This document shows, one piece after another, positions 24,107 through 38,400 of a stretch of 64,000 bases of DNA (the stretch's first letter is position 1; every line of letters starts with the position of its first letter). The DNA is from Mangifera indica (Eukaryota; Streptophyta; Magnoliopsida; Sapindales; Anacardiaceae), in the NCBI RefSeq assembly GCF_011075055.1, contig NC_058146.1, positions 3,596,001 to 3,660,000 of the forward strand, written 5' to 3'. The translations under genes and the position numbers were made by a program. The notes under the pieces are model-generated. The model was not told the DNA's origin and ran no database searches. It saw nothing but the letters and a program-made list of their open reading frames with translations.

Positions 24107-27100
24107 CTAGTAATTAACAGGAAGACTGTTTAGGAAAGACAGAGTTTGAGGAGATGTTGACTTTCCAAACAAGGAACACCATGAAGGAAGCTTGGAAAGT
24201 ACGTTTGCTGCTCTTGCCGTTAATCGGTCGAAATCTGTTCTCAGCTTTAGAAGGAGATGTTCTCCTTTTCCGTCTACCTTTTTAGCTGATCGCGTGGAAT
24301 TTTTAGCCCAGAAAAGATTCAGATCAAACTTTGTTGGTGCATTTTTTCCTCCTGAGTATTGGATTATGAACCATCCATCCATGCTGATCTTTTCATCGCG
24401 GGGGACTAACTCCCCTGAATTGTCTGTGCATTCCAGGTTAGGAGCGACAAGTTCAGTTAAGACAAGAATGAAGCACAGAAAAATAATAAGCTTGGCAGAA
24501 GGATAAGGATGCAGATTGAAAAGGTCATTGTACCTTTGAAAGTGAAATCTTCTATTTCCTCAGCATTGATAGCAAGAGACCAACGGACAGAGCCCTTGGT
24601 ATCAAGTGAAATTTCTGTGATTCTTTCATCGCTCTTGGCCTTGGATTCATCATTAACATGTATTGTGGGAATATCTGACTGGCTCCACCCATCTTCGGTG
24701 TTGTCAAAGGTCAAGCAACCATATTTCATGGACAGAGTAACCATATCAACAACCTTATCTCGACCACAAATGAAGCCTTCTTTCATCTGTTCAACCTCCT
24801 TTGTTAGCTTTCCGGGAGTAGAAGAAAATAAAGCTATATATGAGCTTGGTTCAGGCTTTGCACCAAATCTTCCAGTTGCGTCTACAACATGCACAACCTG
24901 AAAAGATCATAAAAAATAATCTCCATTATAACATAGCATAACTAGTTTAATGGAATCTCACATTGGAAAGCCATGACCATATTTAACAACGTGATAACCC
25001 TATTTGGTGAACTGAAAAGCTAGAGCACCGTAAAGAATATGCAGTAACTATAGAGACAACACCATCAATTTGACATACTTCAGTTCATCTGGGTTATCAT
25101 CTAGCCATGTCAAAGCTAAAAAAATAAGAGGCAATGCCATATTTACCTAGTATTAATGTAACTTACATTCACAGCTCTGGAAGTGTCTTCAGTGAAGGGG
25201 GGAACGGTATGAGATAACACCAGGATGAGTGAAAAGCCAAACAGAAACAATGTTGCAAAGACAAATGGTTTTTTTGCACCTATATGACAATTTTACACAA
25301 CAATCAATTAATACATGAAAGCAAACACACAAAAAAGAAACTCTCCATTCCATTTTCTTCCCAAGTGAACTCCTTATCAACAACCAAATCAAAATGGTGA
25401 GAATCAATGGAGACATTTTGATAAATGTACTTCCAACCTTAGACCTCAACATGATGTGATTACAGCCAATGGATGACGGTGAAATGTTGGTCTGAATACA
25501 CTAAAATTGCTTCACAATTAAGCAATTGACACCCTATCTAATGTTAGTGTTGATTGTCACCAACAAAATTGTCAGTGCCATAAGAAATATGCATACCTGA
25601 AAGATGAATATACGAAAGGAGATACACCAGAGTTAGGCATATGAAAATAGAAATAACACCGGCAAGTATTACACTTCCCAGCCATTCAGGGGTGCCACCT
25701 GGGTCCCTGCACATGGATGCAGAGCAGGATCAACTGACAAGTGAAGTTACTAAATTCATGTAACGTATGACAATGTAATCCAACTTTCACAAATGCGAGT
25801 ATGATGCAGCTTGACTGTAGGCTTTAAGAGACCTGTGTAACTTGTGCCCTTGACAACTAACTATGTTCCACTTAGAAATTTAGCATGCTAAACAACCCAT
25901 AAAAACAATGAAGTGTATGAAAGAAATTGAACGAAAAATGCACTATTTTTTTTAATTTGAACAAAACATGGTTTTTTTACTTAAACATCAAATGATTGAC
26001 ATCAGTGAAGGAAGTTTTACCTATCAATTCGAACCAAAATTGCAACTAATGTGACAGCCAATCGAATAAAATTTCCAGCAGAAATTAAAATTGGTATGGC
26101 CAAGCCCATAAGCAGAGTTGCAAGTTTAAGTGGCCTTGGTAAGCGGGCTGGGGTCAGAGTTGCTTCAAACAAGCCATCTGAATATCCAAAGTAAGAAATT
26201 ACTTCAAAGCAGCCACTTGGAATGATGAATTAAACATATGCGAGAGTTAAAGCCAGGAAGTATCCACATGATCATAACTCATGAATCTCATAAAATTTTA
26301 ACAAAATCATGGTATCTAAATCTCAGATGCATCTCAAGCAGAAAAAGTAATGTCCATATTCTAGTAGCTGAGAGCTGTAACTGCAAACTTACATGCAAAA
26401 GCAGGAGGTACTAACCAAACAAGAGCCAAATAAGAGGATCCGATTTTATAATAGTTTCCAATCACTAGAAGGATGAACCACTGAACAAAACCAGATTTAA
26501 AGAGCCATCTTTCAGCCTCTAACTTGATCAACTCAGCTTGAATATCAGCTGATAACTGCTTCCGCTTGGCATATACTTTTGCAAGATATGTTTTCAGAAT
26601 AACATAACCCAAATGTTGACCAGTGAAAGCCCCAAGCAAAGCAGGTGCAGCAAACAACCCAACCACCAACCAGGGACTTGCCACATAAGGCACTGGGGAT
26701 GAGGAAATTTGGGGTAAAATAAAGGCAATGAGAACAGAAAAACTAATTGAAAACACCCACATGAGGATTGCACTCAAACAGGACAAGCCCAGTGACATTG
26801 CAGCTGGATAACCACCCATAAACAATGATGCAGCCCATATCAAAAGTGATTGCATTATCACTGAATTGTGAAGCATATTTGCAAAACGATGACGATATAT
26901 GATCATGTAAGTTCCCTGAGATAAATAAAGCGTTAGAAAATATGTGGATATGTCATTTCAGGTTAGCAGAATGCCTCACACAACCCACCCCATTACCCAT
27001 GACAGATAACCGAAAGGTGGAGAGTGGGTGGGCAGTTTATGACAGTGTTCAAGATTTTAGCAGTTACAAAGGTACATTACCAGAATGTCAAAGTACACAG

Positions 27101-30100
27101 CACTCTCATGGTCAGTTTTTCCCTCTTCTTCCACTGCATTGCTTCCAGGAAGATGAGAGGATGAAGCACCCTGAAGCAGAAATGCGAGCATATTTTCTCC
27201 TAAATGCTGAAGAGACCCTGATTTTAATAGATCTAATTTGTCATTCTGCAAATGTAAAATATTCAAGTTAGAGCAATACTATATGTGTCCACTTTGGGTA
27301 CATAAATACATACATGCTCATACGTGTTATCATATGATTGGGTGTTGTTTTATCTTTAATTCAAAATTATCCAATCATAAAATGACATGTATGATGTGTG
27401 CATATTTGTGTACCCAAAACGGGTACACGTAGCTTTGTTGTTCAAGCTATAATTAGTACTCAAGATCAAGATAAGATTAAATTCATGAAAATCCCCTATA
27501 ATTTTGCACACCAGGAGATTTCTTAATTTCTTTCCATTCACTAACAACTTGATTATTTTTAGACAATAGTAGATAGAAACAACAATCATAAGGAGTTCTA
27601 TTGAAGCCAAGAAATATAGGCCTGCCTGCTATCCACAGTAGAATAAATGGAGTTTTTCAAAAAAATAAAAGAACTCCGAGTAAAGGAAAAGAATAATATA
27701 TATAGAAGATACACCTTGGTGTGATATACTGCACTTCTATCTGTGTATGCAAAGTCAAGACCTGAAAGACCAGCTATCTCTTTGTATATCTGGAAATCAG
27801 TGGCAGATGTAACGGCTCCAGAAGAAAAAAAATCCTGAAACATCAAAATTCTCAGGATTAAGTGTTGCTGGTAGCACAAGCATACACAAAAAATGAAAAG
27901 TGCAGTGGAAGAAAATAACCATGAAAATATGGATCCACTAACCTGTGCTATTATCTGACCACAAGGGTATTTTGCTACTGAAGCAAAGGTCTCGATAGCC
28001 CATGGATGAGGACCAGCCTACAAAACAACAAACAAAATATAAGTAAAGAAAATATGCTTAACTGATAACTCAAATAAATAAAAAATTGTGGAATATATAA
28101 GAAGCAGTTGTGATTATTTGATACCATCTGGTTCAAGACGAGATGAAAAAAAAAAAAAGGAAGAGAAGATCTGGAAAAAAGAAAACAAACATGCTCTTCT
28201 GCACTCAAACCATACATAATTCATCAACGATTAGTATATTACAATACTCATATAAATTAGAGATTAGAATACAAATGGTGGATTTTGTCATCATACATAG
28301 GATAAAGTTACAAGATTATCTTTCAGTAATGTCTGGGCTAAAAAAAATAGTAAGGACAGAAACTGGAATTTGACAATTAACTTAATTCAGCAGTCAGTGG
28401 TATTCCATCAGCTATACAAAATCACGTTAAACTGTGAGGCATATCAGTTAAATGTGTAAAATCAGGGCGTGTGTGAGAAGTGTTTCCAGCATGCCAACAA
28501 TAAGGAATATACAAATCCAAAAGTCAAGTAGAAGAGTAAGCTCTTAGCAGTTAGTATGAGCTCCCTAGAGGCTTTCCTTCACTATATTACTTTGAATATA
28601 ATATCTCACCAAACAAAACAGCCCCATTATGGACTTGGAAACTATGAAGACATACCATTCAAAAGAAAAAAACAGGGAAGATGGTTTGGAAGTTTAGATG
28701 TGTCATCATGTCAACAATAATGGCATTAAATAAATGAAAGCTTGGCACAGACCTATTTAACAACTAGGCCATCATAAAAAAGAATCTCTAATCAAATGCA
28801 TCACCATCAATTGAAGAGTTCACAACCATATGCAGTCAAATAAATGAAAATAAAATAAAGAAGCACCTGAAAAATGCTAGACTTCCCTCCAATACCCATA
28901 GCCTCTAAATCAACAGCCATACGAATAGTTGTACTCCAGGGATGCTACATTAAAAAATTGAATGCATGTAAGATATGATTTTCATGGAAAATTACAAGCT
29001 TTGAGAATTAAGTAACAAACATTATTTTATGTTCAGAAACGACAAAAGAGCAAAATAAGTAATTACATGTAGCCCCACAGACCAAGTACTGAATTATTTG
29101 GGGCACACAGACATGTCATATCATCATATGAACTATTAATACTAAGTCCAAATAAAAAATGAAATTGGAATCCATTCAGCATATGCATTTAATATGCTTC
29201 AACCTGAGTTATGAAACTATGAGCACCATTTAGACCCTCCTCCTCCCCTGTATTAAACAAAAATATGAGAGCATTCTTAAATCCATGAGCCCATTGAGAT
29301 GTTGCTCGAGCAAGTTCCAGCATAACAGCAACACATGAACTACAGTCTCCAGCGCCTTCCCTGAACCAAGCCAAGCACTTTGAATCAATTAAATGTGTAT
29401 GCACTTGATAACCAAAAACAGACTGTAAAGGATCAAAGTTAAAAATAGAGCTTGTCACATTCAAAAATAACCAGAAAAAGGCACCACTCTACGTAGACAG
29501 TAGTCAAAGAACTAGTTAAAAGACTACAAAAGTGGAGAAGTCATACGCAGCAAAAACAGTGTCGATGTGAGAAGAGACCAGAATAGCATTTTCTGCTGCC
29601 TCTGATGCATATTTTGGTGTAATTCTGACTACCACGTGATTCAGGTCTGCATAAATAAGTGTTCTTCCCTTAAACACGCCACTGACCAAACGATTAGCAC
29701 CAGACTTTGCATTGAAGAAGTCCACTTCCACATCAACTTCCCAATGAGCAGTTTTCTTAATCTTTTCAGTTTCTGCCAAAACATACTGTGGTGAAAAGAA
29801 TGTTAAGCTATGACACTTAAAACATTCTTGTAGAAAAAAGATTATCCAGTCATCATATTGATACAAAAGCGATATTTATAAAGAATCAACAACAAACTGT
29901 TTGGCAGCATTAGATTAATACAAAAAGGCGTTAATTAAGAATACATACAACTTATACACTGCAGTGAAAGGAGTAAAGCTGAAGAACGGGAAAATTCATT
30001 ATTACAAAATTATCAGTTTTATTTTCAAAGTTGTAACAAACAAGATAACATCAACAAAATTATAAATCGATAGAATGAAACGAACCTGCACAGCGCGATC

Positions 30101-30409
30101 AAGGGCGTCAGAACCAACAGGGTGTGGGCCCAATTGAGTCAACGTCTTGACATGTTCCATGGCCGCAATCTCAGAAAAGCCTCTCTTGCCGGCCTGCTCA
30201 GAACTGAGCGGCGGAGGCATGGATTCAAACTGATAATAGTAAACGCCCCAAGAGCTGTATTTAAACAACACAAGTAAAACCGTCACCACGAAACCCGATC
30301 TCTGCGCTCTCCTCAGGTGAGTGTTGTTAACAGTCTTAATCTCTTCGTGAGGCGGTTCGGCGGCGTCGGGAGGCGGCTCCGCCGAAGTGGCTTGCGGCCG
30401 CTTTCGCAT
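24107..30409 (-). CDS. ER metallopeptidase 1-like protein (M28 zinc exopeptidase)
   Basis: Membrane-bound zinc exopeptidase of family M28, like endoplasmic reticulum metallopeptidase 1 (ERMP1/Fxna). Exons in transcript order: 30409-30086, 29785-29547, 29360-29204, 28944-28867, 28017-27943, 27834-27715, 27245-27081, 26915-26393, 26177-26021, 25706-25597, 25279-25167, 24897-24534, 24423-24107; 913 aa, phases consistent. A cytosolic basic N terminus precedes a signal-anchor helix (about residues 38-55). Predicted zinc and catalytic residues: His181 (SSHIDTV), Asp193 (GAGDCSS), Glu227/Glu228 (NTGEEEG), Glu254 (VDLEAMG), His329 (VYHTK). The middle third has several hydrophobic membrane segments, and a luminal C-terminal domain follows. 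The size matches family members. It lies head-to-head with DCP2, about 2 kb apart. Substrates of the plant proteins are not known to me. Confidence 0.92.
27283..27430. mobile_element. Fold-back MITE family, copy C
   Basis: In the intron of the M28 peptidase gene between exons 6 and 7. The left arm (CACTTTGGGTACATAAATAC) is complementary to the right arm (read in reverse as CGTTTTGGGTACACAAATAT), and both arms continue to a shared ATGATTGG around a TTTATCTTTAATTCAAAAT core, which is the family core in reverse orientation. The arms are about 55 bp long. Confidence 0.7.
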
Positions 30410-32424
30410 AGTGAAGTTCGAAGTCGAGCGAGAGTGAGAGTAAGAGTTCGAGATACTTATGCTGCGTTGCGGGAGTCAAGAAAAAAGAATTTCAAATTCG
30501 AAGGCAAATAAGATCCAGAGAGCGAAAGCTCAATTGCAGTCTTGCAAACCACGAAGAAGATGATGAAGAATTTTATCTCGTTACAAGCATCATTTTATAA
30601 AAATTCGCGTACGACCTCGCGTTGACACTTAATATTTTCGAACTGCCAACTAACTTCAATTAATTTACTTTTTTTTCAGTTCCGCTACTCTCCTAAAACG
30701 GCGTCGTCCTCTCTTTTGAAAGAATCGAAAGATAACAATTTCGGTCTGATTTTAAAAATCCGATCCTCTTTGACAATTAAGGTAAAGAAATTTTTCAATA
30801 AAAATATAAAAAAAGATAAAAAAAATTTTGTAATCGTGGATGGCCAGTGATAGAGATATATGTATCTTTTTTTCTATCTTATCTGATTCTCATTCTTGTT
30901 AATTTTTTTATTAATATATTTATTTAAAATATTAACTTATTTTTATAATTTTAAATTATTTTTATTTTTTAAATTTATTTAAATTTTTATTAAATATATA
31001 AAATTGATTAATATATTATATTTGTTATATTTGAAATAATATTTTAATTTTAATTTTATTATTTAATATATTTATATTAAATTTAAAGAATATTGAGGGA
31101 AGATTTTTAATTGTTCGTCCTGTAGTTGAGGTACTGGTCAGGTTAGTTAATCGCAGAGCCGGGGACAGCTGGGGGAATCAATGGAAAGGGATTAAATTAT
31201 TTTATTTTATTTTTTTCAAATTGAAATTTAATTATATTGTTACAAATTTTTCCTTCACAGGAGAACATTAATTTATTAGGTGATGGGATTACAAGAAAGT
31301 TTTGAAAGTAACATTTTACGTTTATAATTGTATAGAGAGAGAGATGAGATTACAAGAAAGTTTTGAAGGTAACATTTTACATTTATAATTGTAAAATCTA
31401 TTTTTTATTGAATCGGGAGGAAATTTTCAACAAAAATGAAAACGAAAATAGATTTAAAAAATGGATAAAATATTAGGATAAGATAAATATATTCTAAATT
31501 TGTCAATTTTTTTTACATATTTTTAAAATTTTTATATATTAAATTATTCTTAAAAGTTTTTATTATTATAAATATAATTTTATATTTAATAAATATTTTA
31601 TTATTTTTTAATAAAGATGAGAAGAGAGAAATGTACGATAAAGAATTTTTCTTACTAGATAAAAAAGGAAAAGAAATAAAATTTTTTCCATAATGAATGA
31701 AGATTTCTCTTTATTCTCATATCAGAAATTAGATGGGGACGTAGAAAAATTTTATTTACAAGAGTAGACACCCTAATTACCGTATTTGACTTTTGTTCTT
31801 ATTGACTATCTCTACTCAAATACTCTATTTGAGTTCGTTTAAAGGCTTTATTTGCTCGAACATATTAAATTTTGGTATTAAAAATACTTATAAGATTTTT
31901 ATTTTTTTTATGCATAAATTAAAGAGTTATTTCTCAACGATTTCATGTTGTAAAATGACATAAGGCCCAAATTTGTCGCATATTAATATTATGGAAAATA
32001 AAAATGAATAAACCCTAAATTTGGAAATACAGGTTGGACTCCATATTTCAGTATTTGAACTTTTTTTTTTCAAATAATTAAATTAAAATATGTTGGCAAG
32101 TCTCGTTTACAATAAAATTAAATTTACCACAAGAGAGTCAATATTTTTATAAAATTTCAAGATCGATAATCGGGTTCAACAATAATCCTGTCAGATATAA
32201 AACACCAAAGTGAAAGAAGGAAAAAAAGAAGTCCGAGAGAGAGCCTCTAGAAGTTAAAAAAGTGATTGCGTTGCCGCCTCTCTTCTCACTGCAGATCCCA
32301 GTGCCAGAGAGAAGCGCCTTCGCTGTCCCTTTCAACTCTCCAGAATTTTCGAAAAACGTAGAAATCAAAAACACAAAAGTACTTAGGGTTTTATTTTCGG
32401 TTGTAGGCCTTTCTTCTTATAGCG
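30410..32424. other. Head-to-head intergenic region between the M28 peptidase and DCP2
   Basis: Both genes fire outward, so both promoters lie here: probable leaders at 30410-30620 (minus) and 32200-32424 (plus). In between is AT-rich DNA with a decayed dispersed repeat (30.8-31.7 kb, similar to 6.2-6.5 kb) and a 61-bp tandem duplication at 31281-31397. No open frame resembles a gene. Confidence 0.6.
31281..31397 (+). repeat. 61-bp tandem duplication
   Basis: A unit containing GGATTACAAGAAAGTTTTGA and AACATTTTAC, TTTATAATTGTA occurs twice in direct orientation with a 61-bp period (ATTACAAG at 31288 and again at 31349). The copies differ at only a few positions, so the duplication is fairly recent. 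Confidence 0.75.
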
Positions 32425-35400
32425 ATGTCAGGTATCCATCGATCCTCAAGCGCGCCGCATAAACACGGCGGCCTTCCTCCTCAAGAACTTCTCGATGATC
32501 TCTGCAGGTATTTTGTTGTTCTTCTTTCACGCTTCGATTCTTTTGCTCATCTCTTTATCAAGTGTTTTGTTGCTCAGAACTTCGTTTCGTATATGCTTAA
32601 TGTTGCTTTGTTTCTTTTGTCTGCTTTAGAATGTATAGAATAGCTTCTTTTTAATCGATCCATTAGTTAATATCCTGTAGATAACGATATATCTTATGAT
32701 AAGCGATTAAAGCTAAGTTGCCATGTTAAGTTTTGGATATCCAGCATGGAACTTACTTGTCAAAACTTGGCTAATGACAACGGGGTGAATTAGTGATAGT
32801 TAATTATACATTAAGCTTAGCACTTTGGAATCTGTTACTTGATTTGAGTAGTTTCTATTTAGGAAGCACAGAAACAGAAACACGCCAAGCATCTCCAAAA
32901 CGTTTTGGTTTCTAAAATGGTCTGAAACTGGTGTGAAACGTTCCGGACGTGTTTCAGAAATTATTAAAAAATTGGAAACACATTTCAAATGCAATTTCGT
33001 GTTTGAGCTTAAATGAAGAACAATGATTGCTGTATTCAGGCTCCTGGGATTAAACCTTCAAAATGTGGTGAATCTCAGACTCTAAATGTTTGGAATTATT
33101 CCGATACCATGACAACACCATTAACCCTGTCATTGAAGGCTTCAATTGTGGCCTTTTCACTGGATTGGCTGATGAAACAGTTAAATTATGGAGATGAGAG
33201 CTTCAAAGGAAATGTACTAAGCATTTTCTGGTCCAGGTTTTGTTAAAACAAGAGAATGCGGTGACAGACCTGCCAGTCAATCAGGAATCAACCAAAAGTA
33301 ATTTCATACCTGTAAGACAAAAGAATGCAGTGACACGTGTTAAATGATAGTTTTTGGCAATGTTGCTGTCATCAAGAATTTTCCCATCTTCATTATTTCA
33401 AAAATCTTGTTGACTTAAAAATCTTCTGCTTATTCTAACTAGCTTGCACGCTTGTAAACTAAGGGGAACAAAAATGATAATGGTTAAAAACTCTGTACAG
33501 TACACACTTTTAACAAAAAGAAAAAGGTTATTTTAACTTTTTAATGAAAATTTGATATTTATAAAAAAGAAGAACCCTATATTTTTCATATTTATATGTT
33601 TCCCCATGTTTCTATTTCCTATATATTTAGGGGATATGCTTCAACATATCCGTTTTTGTCTTTCCACGTTTTCGCATTTCTGTATATGTGCTACTTACGT
33701 TTCTATAGTTGTTGGATACTAAAATGGAAACATGAGAACATTTAAAATACAAGAACAAGTTGGCAATTTGTTAGATTTGCTATGTCAGTGAATTTTTTGA
33801 AACTCTTTTTATTAGTAAGTTATGATGATCATTGTATAGTCTTTATTTTATAAGCATTAGAATTGTGTATCGGTTTTGTTGTTGCAATGCACCTATATAA
33901 TTGCATATATAGTGGCTTATCTTTTCCCTTGTTCCTTTTTTCTTTTCATATCCATTATTTTTTATTCATGTCTATTCCCTTTGGTCAAATGATTTTGCTA
34001 CAGTCGATTTGTGTTGAATGTGCCTAAAGAAGATCAACAATCATTTGAGAGGATTCTGTTTCTTGTGGAGTACGCACATTGGTTCTACGAGGATAATTCA
34101 GTGGAAAATAATCCATCACTGAAGTCATTAAATTTGAAGGAGTTCACTTCATTACGTATCCTTTACCATCTGTTTTCGTTTTAACTTTATTTTTAGTAAG
34201 TTGATGTTCATTTCTCACATTAATGCCATATCCTTTCTGGGATTATCGTCAACCAACTTTCAACTTTGTATTAGCTCATAATAAGCTAGAGAAAAAACAA
34301 GTTGTTTAGGCATTGAATATCATCACATAATGCACCTCTGTGACCTGTATATTCAAATGTTCTTGATTGCTTTTCTGATGCTTTTCTCTTGTTTTTCTTT
34401 TTTGTATCTGTTGCACAAGTTTGGAAGTTTAGGGCCAGACTATGTGGTGCATATTTAAGGTTTGACAAGAGTACAATCTAAATACTTGTCAGGTGTTACT
34501 AGACATAGTTTTTAAGTGGCCTTGAAGTGACTATTTCGGAAGGAGAGCACACCAAGAAACATAGATTATAGAGTTGAGCAAGAGGGTGTATTTTAATTTC
34601 TGTTTCATGGAATATTTTTTTTCTTTTACAAATAAAATCAAAAGGAACTTCCCACAGATGATAGACTGTTTGATTTTAACGTGGATAAAGACAAAATATA
34701 TCATGGTCAGAAAATTTCATGTCTGAAAATGAATACATTTGAAAATAGCACAAGATAAGGACAAGATAAAGCTACTTAAGACAATTTTGCTGTATGTAAT
34801 TTTTTAAATTGGAAGAGGAAAATGTTATTTTGGCTAATTAAGGAATGATTTCATTGCACGTGAATTCAGGGTGCCACAAAAAAGATTTGTGCAGCCTGAT
34901 TCAGATAGTGTAATAAGTTTCTGGAGTTGAGCCCTCATTTTTTATTGCTGATTGACCATTTTCTGATTTTCTTCATGTGCTTGTTTCTATTGTAATATAT
35001 TTCTTGAGGTGAGGTCTCATCTTTTTTGCTGATTGACCATTTTCTGATATTCTTCAAGTGCTTGTTTCTTTTTTTCTCCAGGTTGTCATATCTTTATTCA
35101 CTTACCCTTTGTTTCCTTAATATATCTCAGTTTTTAACAGTTGTGATGTACTTAGACCTTATGTTGCTCACTTAGACGACATATTCAAGGATTTCACTTC
35201 TTACAAGGTTCGAGTTCCGGTAACTGGGGCAATCATTTTGGATGAAACGTATGAACGGGTGAGGCATCTTGAATAAGATTGTGGCATCTTGAATAAGATT
35301 GTTTTTCTAATTTTTTGAATTGTATACTTTATGTTGTTACTGTACTGTGGTTATGCACAAGATGTTTGATTTTGAATATCAATAATGTTCACCTGCCTAC

Positions 35401-38400
35401 GTGTGTGATGTTTTATCAGAAGTCACCAAGTCAGGAAGCATGACATTATTGACATCAATGACAAAAAATTTGCTTTATTGATATCTGATAGTTTAATATT
35501 AATCAATTAAGACAAGGGACATTTGCATTGGTTATATTTAATTACATCAATGTCAGAAAAAGTTTTGCATTGTTTTTTCTTGACACCTCTTCTTCTACAG
35601 TATTTTCTAACCAAGAATTGGATTCTTAGTGGATTACAGACTTTCTTCTTAACCCGTTTTAGAACCTGTCTCATTGTTTTCTTCTATTGTAGCTTTTGAA
35701 TAGGAATTGACTCATCAGTGAAACAGTACCTCACCTGTTGCTTCTTTCTGCAATTATTTTTTATTCGTTGTATCCTATAATGATGGACTTTCTAATGATT
35801 TAGGATTTTAAAATTTCAATTGTGTTATACTTGGCTATATAATACTTTGAAATTAAAACTGAAGTTTTGTTTGTAATTTTACCTGATATATTATCTGCTG
35901 CATTTCACAGTGCATATTAGTGAAGGGATGGAAAGGGTCAAGTTGGAGTTTTCCAAGAGGGAAAAAAAACAAAGATGAGGAAGATCACACATGTGCCATC
36001 CGAGAAGTAAGCTGGTCTCTTGTGGCAGTCTTTGATTGTGCTCTCTTGTGTGATATAATTATTCTAGCATCCATATTGAAATTTAAAAACCAGTTCTGTA
36101 TACCTGAGCAATAGACGCTTCAGTAACAAAAGTTTTAAGGTTTAGATTTATTTTGAATATGTACACAATGGAAACTGATTTCTTTTTTCAATTTAGCGAT
36201 TGATGTCTCTTTCTGTAGATAATAGACCTAGTATTTATGTTGAGAGGTGAGTCTTATTTAATACTATGGATTGGCACGTTTGTAATAGTGCAAATTAGGG
36301 TTGCAAATGAGCTGGTTTGGCGTGATTATTGTTGAGTTGAGCTTCAGTTTGTGAGCTTGAACTCAACTTGAGTATAATATTAATAAACCTCTAAAAGTTT
36401 AAAATCTTTCACTTACACCTCTATATCTTACTCCTTGACTTCGAATATGAGGGTAATCAATAAATATATAAGTTATGAGATTTAACTGTAATTTCTTGAC
36501 CTGAGCTTGAGCCCAACACTACTCTACTTGGCTTGATTGCAGCCCTAGTGCAAATTCCAATCATAGTATTGTAGAGAAAATTTTCTGAAATCACCTTGTT
36601 GATTACTAGGCTGTCTCTTTTTTAATTTGAAGTAAATATTCTCAAAAGATTTAAAGAAAATTTTTGTGTATGTCCATTATGAGCTCAAAATGTGGTCCCA
36701 TGGCCTAGCCACTGATAATATAATATTCTCTTAATATTTGCTTGTTGAGAGATATAATCCTAATGCAAGAAATTAATAATGGATATAGAAATTAACTGAT
36801 CGATTGCTTTTTTTCTAACTTGGGTAAACAGACTTGATTCTGTTGGTTTCTGTTCCAAGCTCTTTTTTAAGAGCACGCATACTTGTTGTGTTATGACTTT
36901 TTGAAGGGGATGTGAACCGTTATTGGTTTAATCTGTAGTTGCTCTTGCCGTACTTTGGATTTTTTTTAACCTACTTACTGTAACAATGCAGGTCCTGGAG
37001 GAAACAGGTTTCGATGTTTCAATGCTTCTTAACAAAGATGACTACATTGAACTGATATTTGGACAGCAGAGGGTGCGGCTCTACATAATTGCCGGTGTCA
37101 GAGATAATACTGCCTTTGCCCCTCAAACAAAAAAGGAGATTAGTGTATGCTATATTTTTTATCAAATAATTTATATTTGAAAGATTCAGTCTTTATAGAT
37201 TTTTTTTTTGGTTGAGCGGCTTCCTTGAAGACTTGGGAAAAATATATAAAATACAGATTTTCTCATTAATATAAGACTGTTTTAGTTCTTTTTAACCATG
37301 TAATCCGTTTTCTTTTCTGATCTTTATGTCTTTCTTAACAAGTATCCTTTCTGTTACTTGCAGGAAATTGCATGGCATCGGCTTGATGATCTTCAGCCTG
37401 CTAGTGAAGATGTGATATCCCATGGGGTCACTGGTCTAAAGCTTTACATGGTGGCTCCTTTTTTGGCGTGGGTATCCTGGTATTCAACTTTGTTTTTTTC
37501 ATACAGGTTTCTGCAATTGGCTGTTTAATAGGTTTATGATATCCTTGTGCAGATCTTTGAAAAAATGGATTTCAGCACATAAGCCCCCTATTTCTCCAAA
37601 CCCTGATATGCCTCTCAAAGGTTTCCCTTTCTCCTTTTCCTGTGAAATTTTGATTTTTGTAGGATATTAATATTAGGTTTTATGTCATGGATTTGAAAGA
37701 GGGTGAAAACTGTATAATAATATAACATGTTATAAATGCATCTTGTACTCTTGAGTGTAGAAACCATATAATGGTATAACAAGTTATAAATGAATCTCAT
37801 ATTCCTCAGGTACATACATTAGCTGATTCTTAAAGTCTAATAAAATTTAAACAGATTTTTGTCCAACTTTGTTACTAAAATTATGTTAGACGGTCAACAG
37901 TCATTGTTGTAATTTGGCTACAACTTCAAATTACGGATCATCACATCTGTTCTAGAGTTGGAATTTGTGTATTTGATGATGAATTATTGGGGAAGGGTGG
38001 AAATTTTCTGCCTGTTAAAAGCTACTCCAAACTTCGCTTTCCACCCTGTTTTTGGGTTCTGATTACTCATCTCTTCTCCTGTCTTGGAAACCAAATATAG
38101 AAGGTTAAAATTTGGACAGGAGGTTTACCTTGTTTTTATCGTAGAGGAGATCAAATACTGAAGATTAAAATTTGGAAAGCTAATATGAATTTTGGTTTCA
38201 TGGTTGATGCTTGTTTCAATTTCAGTATGAACTTCTAATTAGGCTGATAAATCTGGTACGCAATTTTATGTTCAGAAGAATTTAGAATTGCATTTAATTA
38301 TTTCATAGAAAATTGGGTGGCTTGCTAATTTTTTTACAATGTTATTAAATGTGTCATTTTTCCATTTTGTGAAGGGATCTGTGTGTGGAAAGCGAAGAGC

